Of a DNA stretch of 64,000 bases, positions 27,162 through 34,419 are shown piece by piece. The stretch comes from Streptomyces marincola. Its GTDB lineage: Bacteria; Actinomycetota; Actinomycetes; Streptomycetales; Streptomycetaceae. Made by a program: the position numbers and the translations under genes. Below the pieces are notes generated by a model. It was not told the origin of the DNA. It ran no database searches and saw only the letters and a list, made by a program, of their open reading frames with translations. The stretch's first letter is position 1. Each line of letters starts with the position of its first letter. The DNA is taken from NCBI RefSeq assembly GCF_020410765.1, contig NZ_CP084541.1, positions 3,166,501 to 3,230,500 of the forward strand, read 5' to 3'.

Positions 27162-28820
27162 TTGCGTTCCATCCGAGTTGAGACGTCCGCCGCCACCATC
27201 CTGCTGACGGAGGCTCCGGCGCCGAAGGTGCGGGACCGGCAGACGGGGGAGATCGCGAAGGACGCGGTGTCCGGCGAGGCGTTGATGCGTCTGGGTGTGG
27301 TCTACATCGAAGACGGGGAGTCCTCGCTAATTCAGGTCACGGTGCCGGAGTCGGGGGTGTCGGAAGGGCTGGCGCTGGGCGCCCCGGTGGTGCTGCCGGG
27401 GCTGGTGGCGCGGCCGTGGGAGTCGGTGTTCAACGGGCAGCAGCGCCACGGCATCGCCTTCCGCGCCGCTGCCGTCACCCCCGCCGCGATCCGCGACCTC
27501 CTGACCAGGAGCGAGCCGCAGCCGCAGGCGCAGCCCGGTCGCGGTCGGACGCAGCATGCCCCGCCGGGGCGGAACGGGCCGCACCTCACGCCGGGGCGTT
27601 GCCCGCACCGCCAGCGCCCGCAGCCGGGACGGCGGAACGGTCAGACCGCACGCGTCCATCACCGACCCGTAGGAGCCCAGCAGCCGGGCGGCCGAGACGG
27701 GCGCGCCGACCGCCGACCAGTACAGGCTGGGGGCAGGGGGTCCCGTTGCCGCGATCGGTGGCGGGGCCGTCTACGCGCGGGCCAGGTACCCGCAGTTGCC
27801 GCCTCGACGGAACGGCTGCGGCATGCCTGGGGTGTGCACGCCGTGCACGTGGCGGAGATCAAGCCGGGCAAGGTGGAACTGCGGCTGGTCGGCTACGACG
27901 TCCTGCACCACGTCCGCATGCCCAGAAGAACAGAGAACCGTCTTCTGCGGGTGCCGGTGGCGCTGCGCGAGGACGCCACGGCGTTCGTGCGCGACTACCG
28001 CGCCGTGCCACACCAGTTGACGCTGGGCGCGACGCTGTCGGGGAAGTCGATGTACCTGCGGCACCTGGTCTCCGGCCTGGCGCCCGAGCCGGTGGCCCTG
28101 GTGGGCATCGACTGCAAGCGCGGGGTGGAGCTGGCGCCGTTCGCCCCTCGCCTGTCGGCACTGGCGACCGACCCACGGCAGGCGGCCGAGTTGCTGCCGG
28201 TCCTGGTGACGCTAATGGAGGAGCGCTACGACCTGATACGCGCCCGTCAGGGCATCCCGCCCACGGTCGCGGACGGGGAGATCACCTCTGACGTCTGGGG
28301 TCTGCCAGAGCAGGAACGTCCCGTGCCGGTGGTGGTGTTCGTCGATGAGGTGGCCGAACTGTTCCTCACCGCGACACGGAAGGATGAGGAACGGCGGGAC
28401 GAGATGGTCACCCAGCTCGTCCGGCTGGCGCAGCTCGGCCGTGCGGCGGGGATCTATCTGGAGGTGTGCGGGCAGCGTTTCGGCGCCGAGCTGGGCAAGG
28501 GAGCGACCATGCTGCGCGCCCAGCTCTCCGGGCGCGTGTGCCACCGGGTGAACGATGAGGCATCGGCCAAGATGGCGCTGGGCGACATCGCCCCCGAAGC
28601 CGTCGCGGCGGCCTGCGCCATCCCCGCCGAACGACCGGGCCTCGCCGTGGCAGGCGACACCTCCGGCGGATGGTCCCGCATCCGCACCCCGTTCCTGTCC
28701 CTGGCCGAAGCTTCCGCCCGCTGCCGTGCCTTCGCACACCTGGCCCCGGACATCCCCGCGCTCAAGCCGTTCCAGCCGCTGACGGCCTTGCCGGTCGAAT
28801 CCGACCCGGCCACCGCCTGA
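27162..28820 (+). CDS. Chimeric ORF: SCO3933-type regulator joined to truncated FtsK/TraSA-like ATPase
   Basis: 552 codons from TTG 27162. Residues 1-110 match the small SCO3933-family regulatory protein that normally precedes tra. Residues from about 215 (TERLRHAWGVHAVHVAEIKPGKVEL) onward are the Tra ATPase: Walker A GATLSGKS with Lys295, and Walker B VVVFVDE with Asp395. The linker (about 120-215) is low-complexity and has weak codon bias. In another frame, just before the junction, GGPVAAIGGGAVYARARYP resembles the end of a Tra N-terminal region. The membrane part is missing, so this looks like a deletion fusion. Conjugal DNA pumping is probably impaired. Confidence 0.75.
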   Translation: MRSIRVETSAATILLTEAPAPKVRDRQTGEIAKDAVSGEALMRLGVVYIEDGESSLIQVTVPESGVSEGLALGAPVVLPGLVARPWESVFNGQQRHGIAFRAAAVTPAAIRDLLTRSEPQPQAQPGRGRTQHAPPGRNGPHLTPGRCPHRQRPQPGRRNGQTARVHHRPVGAQQPGGRDGRADRRPVQAGGRGSRCRDRWRGRLRAGQVPAVAASTERLRHAWGVHAVHVAEIKPGKVELRLVGYDVLHHVRMPRRTENRLLRVPVALREDATAFVRDYRAVPHQLTLGATLSGKSMYLRHLVSGLAPEPVALVGIDCKRGVELAPFAPRLSALATDPRQAAELLPVLVTLMEERYDLIRARQGIPPTVADGEITSDVWGLPEQERPVPVVVFVDEVAELFLTATRKDEERRDEMVTQLVRLAQLGRAAGIYLEVCGQRFGAELGKGATMLRAQLSGRVCHRVNDEASAKMALGDIAPEAVAAACAIPAERPGLAVAGDTSGGWSRIRTPFLSLAEASARCRAFAHLAPDIPALKPFQPLTALPVESDPATA

Positions 28821-28871
28821 TCTCCCGCTTCCCCGCTCACGGTCGGCGTGACCGTCTTCGCGCCGTGTCCC

Positions 28872-28921
28872 TACCCCTGCCATGCCCGGAGACAGATACC
28901 CCTGCCATGCCCGGAGACAGA
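28872..28921 (+). repeat. Perfect 25-bp tandem duplication before the Spd gene
   Basis: Two exact 25-bp units (28872-28896 and 28897-28921) end at the AAAGGAGG site of the next gene. They probably arose by slippage. They could alter leader structure. Confidence 0.85.
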
Positions 28922-28937
28922 AAGGAGGTGCCTACTC

Positions 28938-29501
28938 GTGCGTGCTCACCTGGCGCGGGTGGATGCCGTGCTGGTGCAGGCGGTCATCGCCGCCGCGCTG
29001 TCCTTCGCCCACATCCACGACCTCGCAGCAGCGGCCGGACAGGACGGCTGGAAAGCCTGGGCCTACCCCATCTCCGTCGACCTGCTCATGGTCGCGGCCT
29101 GGCGGCGCCTGCGCAGCGGAACGGGCCGGGCGGCCGGGTGGTGCTGGTTCCTCATCGCTCTTGCCGCCTCACTCGGCGCGAACATCGCCACCGCTGGCCT
29201 CCTCGACATGGGCAACGTGCCGGCCTGGCTGCGCATCCTCGTGGCCGGATGGCCTGCCGTCGCCTTCCTCGGCGGAACCCTCCTCGCCCACCAACCAGAA
29301 ACCCAATCCGCAGTGGTCCCAGCCGAACCGGCGCCACCGGAACGGCCCGCCATCCCCGTGCCCGACGCGCTGCTCGCGCACGCACGGAAGATCGCCGCCG
29401 ACCACCACGCCCGCACCGGCCAACCCATCGACGCACCCGCCCTGCGCGCCCGCCTCGGCGTCCCCGCACCGCTGGCCGACGCCATCACCCAACAACTCTG
29501 A
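28938..29501 (+). CDS. DUF2637/SpdB-like membrane spread protein
   Basis: 187 residues from GTG 28938, 7 bp after a perfect AAAGGAGGT. Four hydrophobic segments fill residues about 10-115 (VLVQAVIAAALSFAHIHDLA, AYPISVDLLMVAAW, WFLIALAASLGANIATAGLL, ILVAGWPAVAFLGGTLLA). A Pro-rich linker and a C-terminal helical domain follow. Members help plasmid or element DNA spread through mycelium after conjugation. It lies in the expected place after tra. Confidence 0.82.
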   Translation: MRAHLARVDAVLVQAVIAAALSFAHIHDLAAAAGQDGWKAWAYPISVDLLMVAAWRRLRSGTGRAAGWCWFLIALAASLGANIATAGLLDMGNVPAWLRILVAGWPAVAFLGGTLLAHQPETQSAVVPAEPAPPERPAIPVPDALLAHARKIAADHHARTGQPIDAPALRARLGVPAPLADAITQQL

Positions 29502-29514
29502 AGGGAGAACAGCC

Positions 29515-29700
29515 ATGCTGCGCCGCTTCCGCAACCTCGCCCGTATCGGCCCGGTCGAGGTCGGCACCGCCAACGACTGCCGCGGCCGGACCAGACACAC
29601 CGCCGCGTGCACCGCGCCGCGCTGCGGGTTCTCCGCCGAGTACGACACCCGCTCCGCCGCCGAACTCGCCGCCCGCACCCACCGCTGCCCTGCCCACTGA
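29515..29700 (+). CDS. Mobile element transfer protein (small Cys-containing)
   Basis: 61 residues from ATG 29515 after AAGGGAGA. The sequence MLRRFRNLARIGPVEVGTAND and a Cys/Arg-rich middle (CRGRTRHTAACTAPRCGF, then HRC) match the tiny proteins annotated as transfer proteins in streptomycete AICEs. Its mechanism is unknown; the Cys/His set could bind a metal. It sits between spdB and another small spd-type gene. Confidence 0.75.
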   Translation: MLRRFRNLARIGPVEVGTANDCRGRTRHTAACTAPRCGFSAEYDTRSAAELAARTHRCPAH

Positions 29701-29716
29701 ACGGAGCCCACCACCC

Positions 29717-29911
29717 GTGGACGTGAACCTGCCCCTGGTCGTCCTCCTCGGCCTGGCCGTCTGGGCCGCCGTGAAGTTCCTCGGCGTCCGCCCCTGGCTC
29801 GTCGCCGTGATCGCCCTGTTCGGCTTCTACCTCTCCGACACCTTCGCCGCCCCCGCCATCGACTCCGGCACCCGCACCGGCGTCGAGATCATCAACGACC
29901 AACACGACTAG
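29717..29911 (+). CDS. Small membrane spread protein (SpdA-like)
   Basis: 64 residues from GTG 29717. Two hydrophobic helices (LPLVVLLGLAVWAAVKFLGV, WLVAVIALFGFYLSD) and a short polar tail. Size, topology and position match the small Spd proteins of pSAM2-type elements. The upstream site is weak (GGAGCCC), so translation may depend on the preceding gene. Confidence 0.7.
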   Translation: MDVNLPLVVLLGLAVWAAVKFLGVRPWLVAVIALFGFYLSDTFAAPAIDSGTRTGVEIINDQHD

Positions 29912-29996
29912 ACAACTAGCCACATGCGGCCCCGGTGGCTCGATACCGCCAAGCATCCACCGCCACCGGGGCCCACTCCCGCGAAGGAGCACTCCC

Positions 29997-31346
29997 ATCA
30001 TCCCCCGCACCACCCCCGCACCGCTGCCCGAACTCACCAAACTCGCCGCCACCGGCACCCTCCCCGCCCTCGCCCGGCAACTCTCCACGCTCGGCGGATG
30101 CACCCGCCCCATCCGCCTCACCGGCCACCGCACCGAACACCACCTCGACATCACCACCGGCGAAATCGGCACAGCTTTGCGGCGCCTCGACTCCGACGCC
30201 ATGCCCGCCGGGAACCTGCTCACGCGCTGCAACAACCGCCGCGCCACCCAGTGTGCGGCATGCGCCGAGACCTACCGCCGCGACACCTACCACCTCATCA
30301 CCGCAGGACTCAAAGGCGGCAAAGGCGTACCCGAACACGTCGGAACGCACCCGCGCGTCTTCGCCACCTTCACCGCACCCGGCTTCGGCCCCGTCCACAA
30401 CCGGCCCAACGCGCGCCCGGCCTGCCGGTGCGGCGCCGTTCACGGGCCGGATGACCCGGCCCTCGGTACACCGATCGACCCGGAGCGGTACGACTACGAG
30501 GCGGCCGTGCTGTGGAACGCCCACGCCGGAGCCCTGTGGCGCCGCTTCACCATCTACCTGCGCCGCGAAATCGCCAAACGCGCCGGAATCACCCAACGGG
30601 CCTTCGCCAGCCACGCCCGGATGGCCTTCGCCAAAGTCGCTGAGTACCAAAAACGCGGAGCCGTCCACTTCCACGCCGTCATCCGCCTCGACGGCCCCGA
30701 CGGCGGCCACAGCGCGCCACCGTCCTGGGCCACGGCCGGCCTGCTCACCGACGCCATCCGAGCCGCTGCCAACTCCGCCGAGGTGGCCGGACCAGTCGTT
30801 GACGGACGCGGCCACCGCTTCCGCTTCGGCCGACAGCTCGACATCCGCACCATCCGCTCCGCCGACTTCGACCACGGACAAGAACTGACCGAACAAGCCG
30901 TCGCGGGCTACATCGCCAAGTACGCCACCAAAGGCGCCGAAGCGGCAACGGGCACCCTCGACCGGCCCCTGCGCTTCCTGGCCGAACTCGCGCCCCTGGA
31001 CATCACCGACCACGCACGCCGCATGATCCGCACCACCTGGACCCTCGGCGCACGCAAAGACCTCGAACACCTCCGCCTCCGCGCCTGGGCCCACATGCTC
31101 GGCTTCCGCGGCCACTTCTCCACCAAATCCCGCCGCTACTCCACCACCCTCGGCGCGTTGCGCGACGCGCGGGCCGAATGGCGACGCCAGCAGAACAACG
31201 ACCGGCCCGAGGGAACCACCCTCGTCCTCGGCCACTGGACCTACGCCGGAACCGGCCTCAGCCCCGCCGAAGCATGGCTCTCCATCACCCTCGCCCGAAC
31301 CGACCAGACCCACCGCACCACCGCACGCGAAGAGGAGTGGCGATGA
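29997..31346 (+). CDS. Replication initiator (RepSA-like), apparent ATC start
   Basis: 449 codons if counted from ATC 29997. Upstream in frame there is no ATG, GTG or TTG as far as 29901. An ideal AAGGAG (29984-29989) lies 7 bp before ATC 29997. Conserved Rep sequence begins in this part (LSTLGGCTRPIRLTGHR, CNNRRATQCAACAETYRRDTY), so the first legal start, TTG 30177, would delete it. VHFHAVIRLDG is the rolling-circle HxH-type motif, and VAGYIAKYATKGAE is the catalytic-Tyr region. It replicates the excised element. The stop overlaps xis by ATGA. Confidence 0.85.
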   Translation: MIPRTTPAPLPELTKLAATGTLPALARQLSTLGGCTRPIRLTGHRTEHHLDITTGEIGTALRRLDSDAMPAGNLLTRCNNRRATQCAACAETYRRDTYHLITAGLKGGKGVPEHVGTHPRVFATFTAPGFGPVHNRPNARPACRCGAVHGPDDPALGTPIDPERYDYEAAVLWNAHAGALWRRFTIYLRREIAKRAGITQRAFASHARMAFAKVAEYQKRGAVHFHAVIRLDGPDGGHSAPPSWATAGLLTDAIRAAANSAEVAGPVVDGRGHRFRFGRQLDIRTIRSADFDHGQELTEQAVAGYIAKYATKGAEAATGTLDRPLRFLAELAPLDITDHARRMIRTTWTLGARKDLEHLRLRAWAHMLGFRGHFSTKSRRYSTTLGALRDARAEWRRQQNNDRPEGTTLVLGHWTYAGTGLSPAEAWLSITLARTDQTHRTTAREEEWR

Positions 31347-31570
31347 CGACGGTTCTGTCCGTCGACCATGAGGCGGCGGCCCCCGAACCGTTCCTCTACC
31401 GGGTCGAGGAAGCCATGCGTGTGCTGAACCTGAGCCGCAGCGTCATCTACGAGCAGATCCGCGCCGGGCGGCTGCGGGCCGTGCGGCAGGGGCGCGCTCG
31501 GCGTATCCCGGCCAGCGCCATTCGCGACTACGTGGCGCTCCTCGAACGTGAGGCGGTGCGCGGCCGATGA
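31343..31570 (+). CDS. xis: Excisionase (helix-turn-helix)
   Basis: 75 residues from ATG 31343 overlapping the rep stop. The core YRVEEAMRVLNLSRSVIYEQI, then GRLRAVRQGRARRIPASAIRDYV, is the MerR-like excisionase winged helix. With Int it should excise the element from tRNA-Pro. Its stop overlaps int by ATGA, giving rep-xis-int translational coupling. Confidence 0.9.
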   Translation: MTTVLSVDHEAAAPEPFLYRVEEAMRVLNLSRSVIYEQIRAGRLRAVRQGRARRIPASAIRDYVALLEREAVRGR

Positions 31571-32733
31571 CCAAGCGCCGCAGCAGAGGGGACGGCGGGC
31601 TGCACTGGGACCCCAAGCGGGAACGCTGGATCGCCACGGCCAGCCTCGGCTACGACGGTCGCGGCAAGCGCATCGTCAAGCGCGGGAGCGGCCGGACCAA
31701 GACCGAGGCGAAGGCCAAGCTGAAGGAAGTCCTGCGCGACTACGAGGACGGCTTGGCCATCGCGCCCACCGGCTACACCGTGGAGAACGCCGTCAACGAC
31801 TGGCTCGCCTACGGCCTGGCCGGACGTACCGCCGCGACCGTGCAGACCTGCACGATCCTCAGCCGCACGCACATCCTCCCGGATCTCGGCAGGCTCAAGC
31901 TCCGTGATCTCGGCGCCGAAGACGTGGACAAGTGGCTTGCCGAGAAGGCGAGAACGCTGAGCACCCGCACCCTCCAGTCGCTCCACGGGTGCCTGAACCG
32001 CGCCGTGAAACGGGCCATGGCCCGCGACAAGGTGAAGCGGAACGTCGTCGAGCTGTGCAGCGTCCCCACGGGCCGGGCCGGGCGGCCGTCCAAAGCGCTC
32101 ACGCTCACCCAGGCCGAAGCCGTGCTCAGGGCCGTCGAGGGCGATCCGATGCACGCGTACATCGTGGTCTCGCTCCTCACCGGGGCCCGCACCGAGGAGC
32201 TGCGCGCGCTCACCTGGGACCACGTGGACCTGGACGGCCGCCCGCACGCCGTGCCGGCCGTCCCGCCGCACATCGCGGTGTGGCGGTCGGTCCGGCACGG
32301 CGGCGACACCAAGACCAGGAAGTCCCGGCGGACCCTCGCCCTGCCCGGCCGCTGTGTGGAGGCCCTGAGGGCTCACCGCGCCCGGCAGGAGGAACGCCGC
32401 GGGATCGCGGGCGTGAAGTGGCAGGATCGCGGGCTCGTCTTCGCCTCCGAGGTGGGCACCGAGCTGGACGCGGCGAACGTCCGCCGCGCCTTCCGGCGGG
32501 CCGTAGCCAAGGCCGCGGGCATCGTTCCGGCCGAGTGGACGCCCCGGGAGCTGCGGCACAGCTTCGTGTCCCTGCTGTCCGACCGGGGAGTCCCGCTGGA
32601 GGAGATCTCCCGGCTGGTCGGGCACTCCAGCACGTCCGTCACGGAGGAGGTGTACCGCAAGCAGATCCGGCCCGTGATCCAGACCGGGGCCGTCGCCATG
32701 GACCGCATCTTCAGCGCGGAGCGGGAACCGTAG
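31567..32733 (+). CDS. int: Tyrosine site-specific integrase
   Basis: 388 residues. N-terminal AP2-like arm-binding region, SAM-like core-binding domain (about 65-160), and catalytic domain with Arg208 (TGARTEELRAL), Arg330 in RELRHSF (an R in place of the usual first His), LVGHSSTSV and nucleophile Tyr363 (EEVYRKQ). It lies 76 bp from the tRNA-derived core site, so it integrates the element into tRNA-Pro. It belongs to a different branch from the remnant at 21731. Confidence 0.95.
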   Translation: MTKRRSRGDGGLHWDPKRERWIATASLGYDGRGKRIVKRGSGRTKTEAKAKLKEVLRDYEDGLAIAPTGYTVENAVNDWLAYGLAGRTAATVQTCTILSRTHILPDLGRLKLRDLGAEDVDKWLAEKARTLSTRTLQSLHGCLNRAVKRAMARDKVKRNVVELCSVPTGRAGRPSKALTLTQAEAVLRAVEGDPMHAYIVVSLLTGARTEELRALTWDHVDLDGRPHAVPAVPPHIAVWRSVRHGGDTKTRKSRRTLALPGRCVEALRAHRARQEERRGIAGVKWQDRGLVFASEVGTELDAANVRRAFRRAVAKAAGIVPAEWTPRELRHSFVSLLSDRGVPLEEISRLVGHSSTSVTEEVYRKQIRPVIQTGAVAMDRIFSAEREP

Positions 32734-32753
32734 TCACGCAGTTGGACACGCAG
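32733..32753 (+). repeat. Arm-type repeat of the current integrase, right end
   Basis: Starts at the last base of the int stop codon. Two GACACGCAG/GTCACGCAG units with 12-bp period; 20 of 21 bases match 22572-22592. Confidence 0.55.
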
Positions 32754-32802
32754 ATGAGGTCAGGATTCCCGCTCTCTTGAAGAGCGAGGTCCTGACCTCA
32801 TC
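32753..32802 (+). terminator. Large hairpin after int
   Basis: 13-bp perfect outer stem (32753-32765 with 32790-32802) and an inner CGCTCT/AGAGCG stem near 32770-32786. It ends int transcription before the tRNA, which is read on the other strand. Confidence 0.8.
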
Positions 32803-32808
32803 GTTTGC

Positions 32809-32851
32809 GTCGGGGTGGCGGGATTTGAACCCACGACCTCTTCGTCCCGAA
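32809..32851. repeat. Right att site within tRNA-Pro
   Basis: Identical 43 bases to 22431-22473. Here the sequence continues into a complete tRNA, so this end keeps the gene functional. Confidence 0.95.
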
Positions 32852-32883
32852 CGAAGCGCGCTGCCAAGCTGCGCCACACCCCG
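32810..32883 (-). tRNA. tRNA-Pro (anticodon CGG)
   Basis: Read on the minus strand: acceptor CGGGGTG pairs with CACCCCG, D arm GCGCAGCTTGGCAGCGC, anticodon stem CTTCG/CGAAG around loop TTCGGGA (anticodon CGG), T arm with GGTTCAAATCC, discriminator A. The CCA end is not encoded. Its 3' end is the integration target of the AICE. Confidence 0.96.
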
Positions 32884-32928
32884 GTGCAGCGACGACTACT
32901 CTACTCGACCGCCCCCCCGTACGGGAAA

Positions 32929-33870
32929 TCAGCTTTCGCGCGGGGCCAGCGTCAGCAGGGTCGCCTCCGGGGGGCAGGCGAAGCGGACCGGGGTGTAGCG
33001 GTTGGTTCCGCAGCCGGCGGACACGTGCAGGTAGCTGGTGCGGCCGGCGGACTCGTGGGTCGACAGGCCCTTGACGCGCCCCGGGTCGATGTCGCAGTTG
33101 GTGACCAGGGCGCCGTAGAACGGGACGCACAGCTGGCCGCCGTGGGTGTGCCCGGCCAGGATCAGCGGGTAGCCGTCGGCGGTGAACGCGTCGAGGGTGC
33201 GCAGGTAGGGGGCGTGCACGACGGCGAGGGAGAGGTCCGCGCCCGTCTCCGGCCCGCCGGCCACCTCGTCGTACCGGTCGCGGCGGATGTGCGGGTCGTC
33301 GAGCCCGGTGAGGGCGATCTCCGCGCCGGCCGCCTTGATGCGCCCGCGCGCGTTGGTCAGGTCGGCCCAGCCCGCGTCGTCGAACGCGTCCCGCAGCTCC
33401 CACCAGGGGTTGCGGGGAACGTTGCGCGCGGGCGCGTTGCCGTTGAGGCCGTGGCGGCCGGTGGCGCGTTCCGCGAGGTAGCGCGCGGGGTTGCGCAGGC
33501 GCGGCGCGTAGTAGTCGTTGGAGCCGAAGACGTAGGCGCCGGGGAATTCGAGGAGCGGCCCGAGGGCGTCGAGGACCTCGGGGACGGCTTCGGGGTCGGA
33601 GAGGTTGTCGCCGGTGTTGATCACGGCGTCCGGGCGGAGCCCGGCGAGGGACCGCAGCCACCGCTGCTTCTTGCGCTGCCCCGACACCATGTGGATGTCG
33701 GAGACGTGCAGCACGCGCAGCGGGCGGGCGCCTGGGGCCAGTACCGGGACGGTGACCCGGCGCAGCCGGAAGGACCTGGCCTCGAAGCCGGCGGCGTAGG
33801 CGACCGTGGCGGCGGACACGGCGGTGACGGCGAGGGCAGCGTTGAGGGGGATGCGGTAGCGGGCGCGCAT
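32929..33870 (-). CDS. Membrane-anchored metallophosphoesterase
   Basis: 313 residues from ATG 33870. An N-terminal hydrophobic segment (residues about 9-30) anchors it. Calcineurin-type metal motifs: SDIHMVSG, NTGDNLSD, GSNDYY (replacing the usual GNH, as in the YkuE-like group), VHAPYL and GHTHGGQ. It hydrolyses phosphoester substrates of unknown identity. The start is close to a divergent YqeY gene, so the two share a 42-bp promoter region. Confidence 0.9.
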   Translation of the reverse strand: MRARYRIPLNAALAVTAVSAATVAYAAGFEARSFRLRRVTVPVLAPGARPLRVLHVSDIHMVSGQRKKQRWLRSLAGLRPDAVINTGDNLSDPEAVPEVLDALGPLLEFPGAYVFGSNDYYAPRLRNPARYLAERATGRHGLNGNAPARNVPRNPWWELRDAFDDAGWADLTNARGRIKAAGAEIALTGLDDPHIRRDRYDEVAGGPETGADLSLAVVHAPYLRTLDAFTADGYPLILAGHTHGGQLCVPFYGALVTNCDIDPGRVKGLSTHESAGRTSYLHVSAGCGTNRYTPVRFACPPEATLLTLAPRES

Positions 33871-33912
33871 GAAGCCATCGTTTCAGATGGCCGGTACCGC
33901 ACAATGGGGGGC

Positions 33913-34377
33913 ATGACCACGTTCAAGTCCCGGCTGCGGGACGACCTCACGGCATCGATCAAGGAGCGCGACGAGCTGCGTTCCGCCACTCTGCGGATGG
34001 CCCTCGCGGCGATCACCACGGAGGAGGTCGCCGGCGAGACGGCGCGCGAGCTGTCCGACGCCGAGGTGCAGAAGGTGCTCGCCCGGGAGGCGAAGAAGCG
34101 CCGGGAGGCGGCCGAGGCGTTCGACAAGGGCGGGCGCCCCGCGCAGGCGGAACGGGAACGGGCCGAGGGCGAGGTGCTGGCCGGTTACCTGCCGCAGCAG
34201 CTGACGGACGCGGAGCTGGCCGAGCTCGTGGACGCCGCGGTGGCCGAGGCCAGGGCGGGCGGCGCGGAGGGCCAGAAGGCGATGGGGGCGGTCATGAAGA
34301 TCGTGAACCCGCGGGTCGCGGGCCGGGCCGAGGGCGGCCGGGTGGCCGCCGCGGTCAAGCGGGCCCTCGCGGGCTGA
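33913..34377 (+). CDS. GatB/YqeY domain protein
   Basis: 154 residues from ATG 33913, a G-rich GGGGGGC just upstream. The whole protein is the YqeY helical domain: MTTFKSRLRDDLTASIKERD at the start, YLPQQLTDAELAELV in the middle, GRVAAAVKRALAG at the end. It resembles the tRNA-binding tail of GatB, but its role is uncertain. It is convergent with the PBP gene across a strong hairpin. Confidence 0.92.
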   Translation: MTTFKSRLRDDLTASIKERDELRSATLRMALAAITTEEVAGETARELSDAEVQKVLAREAKKRREAAEAFDKGGRPAQAERERAEGEVLAGYLPQQLTDAELAELVDAAVAEARAGGAEGQKAMGAVMKIVNPRVAGRAEGGRVAAAVKRALAG

Positions 34378-34407
34378 ACCGGGCGGCCCCCGAGGGGGCC
34401 GCCCGGT
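34378..34407. terminator. Bidirectional terminator between yqeY and the PBP gene
   Basis: Perfect 14-bp stem (34378-34391 with 34394-34407) and a 2-base GA loop, directly after the yqeY stop. Confidence 0.85.
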
Positions 34408-34419
34408 CCGCTGGGCGGC

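Larger units (their letters stand above)
22431..32808. mobile_element. AICE (pSAM2-type integrative and conjugative element) at tRNA-Pro
   Basis: About 10.4 kb bounded by 43-bp perfect direct repeats derived from tRNA-Pro(CGG). Gene order is left-end cargo (DUF6188-like, low-GC membrane protein), a minus-strand operon (two small AICE proteins and an HATPase), a Pif-like Nudix protein, a GntR/KorSA-like repressor, a Tra FtsK-type ATPase, Spd-like membrane proteins, a Rep initiator, Xis and Int. Int lies beside the intact tRNA. This is the pSAM2 layout. Damage to Tra and an abnormal Rep start make mobility doubtful. Confidence 0.93.

Noticed and set aside
28872..28921. The 25-bp tandem repeat as a CRISPR array
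   Set aside because: Two units directly joined with no spacers and no cas genes.
30177..31346. TTG 30177 as the true Rep start
   Set aside because: It has no ribosome site and would remove conserved residues encoded upstream in the same frame.
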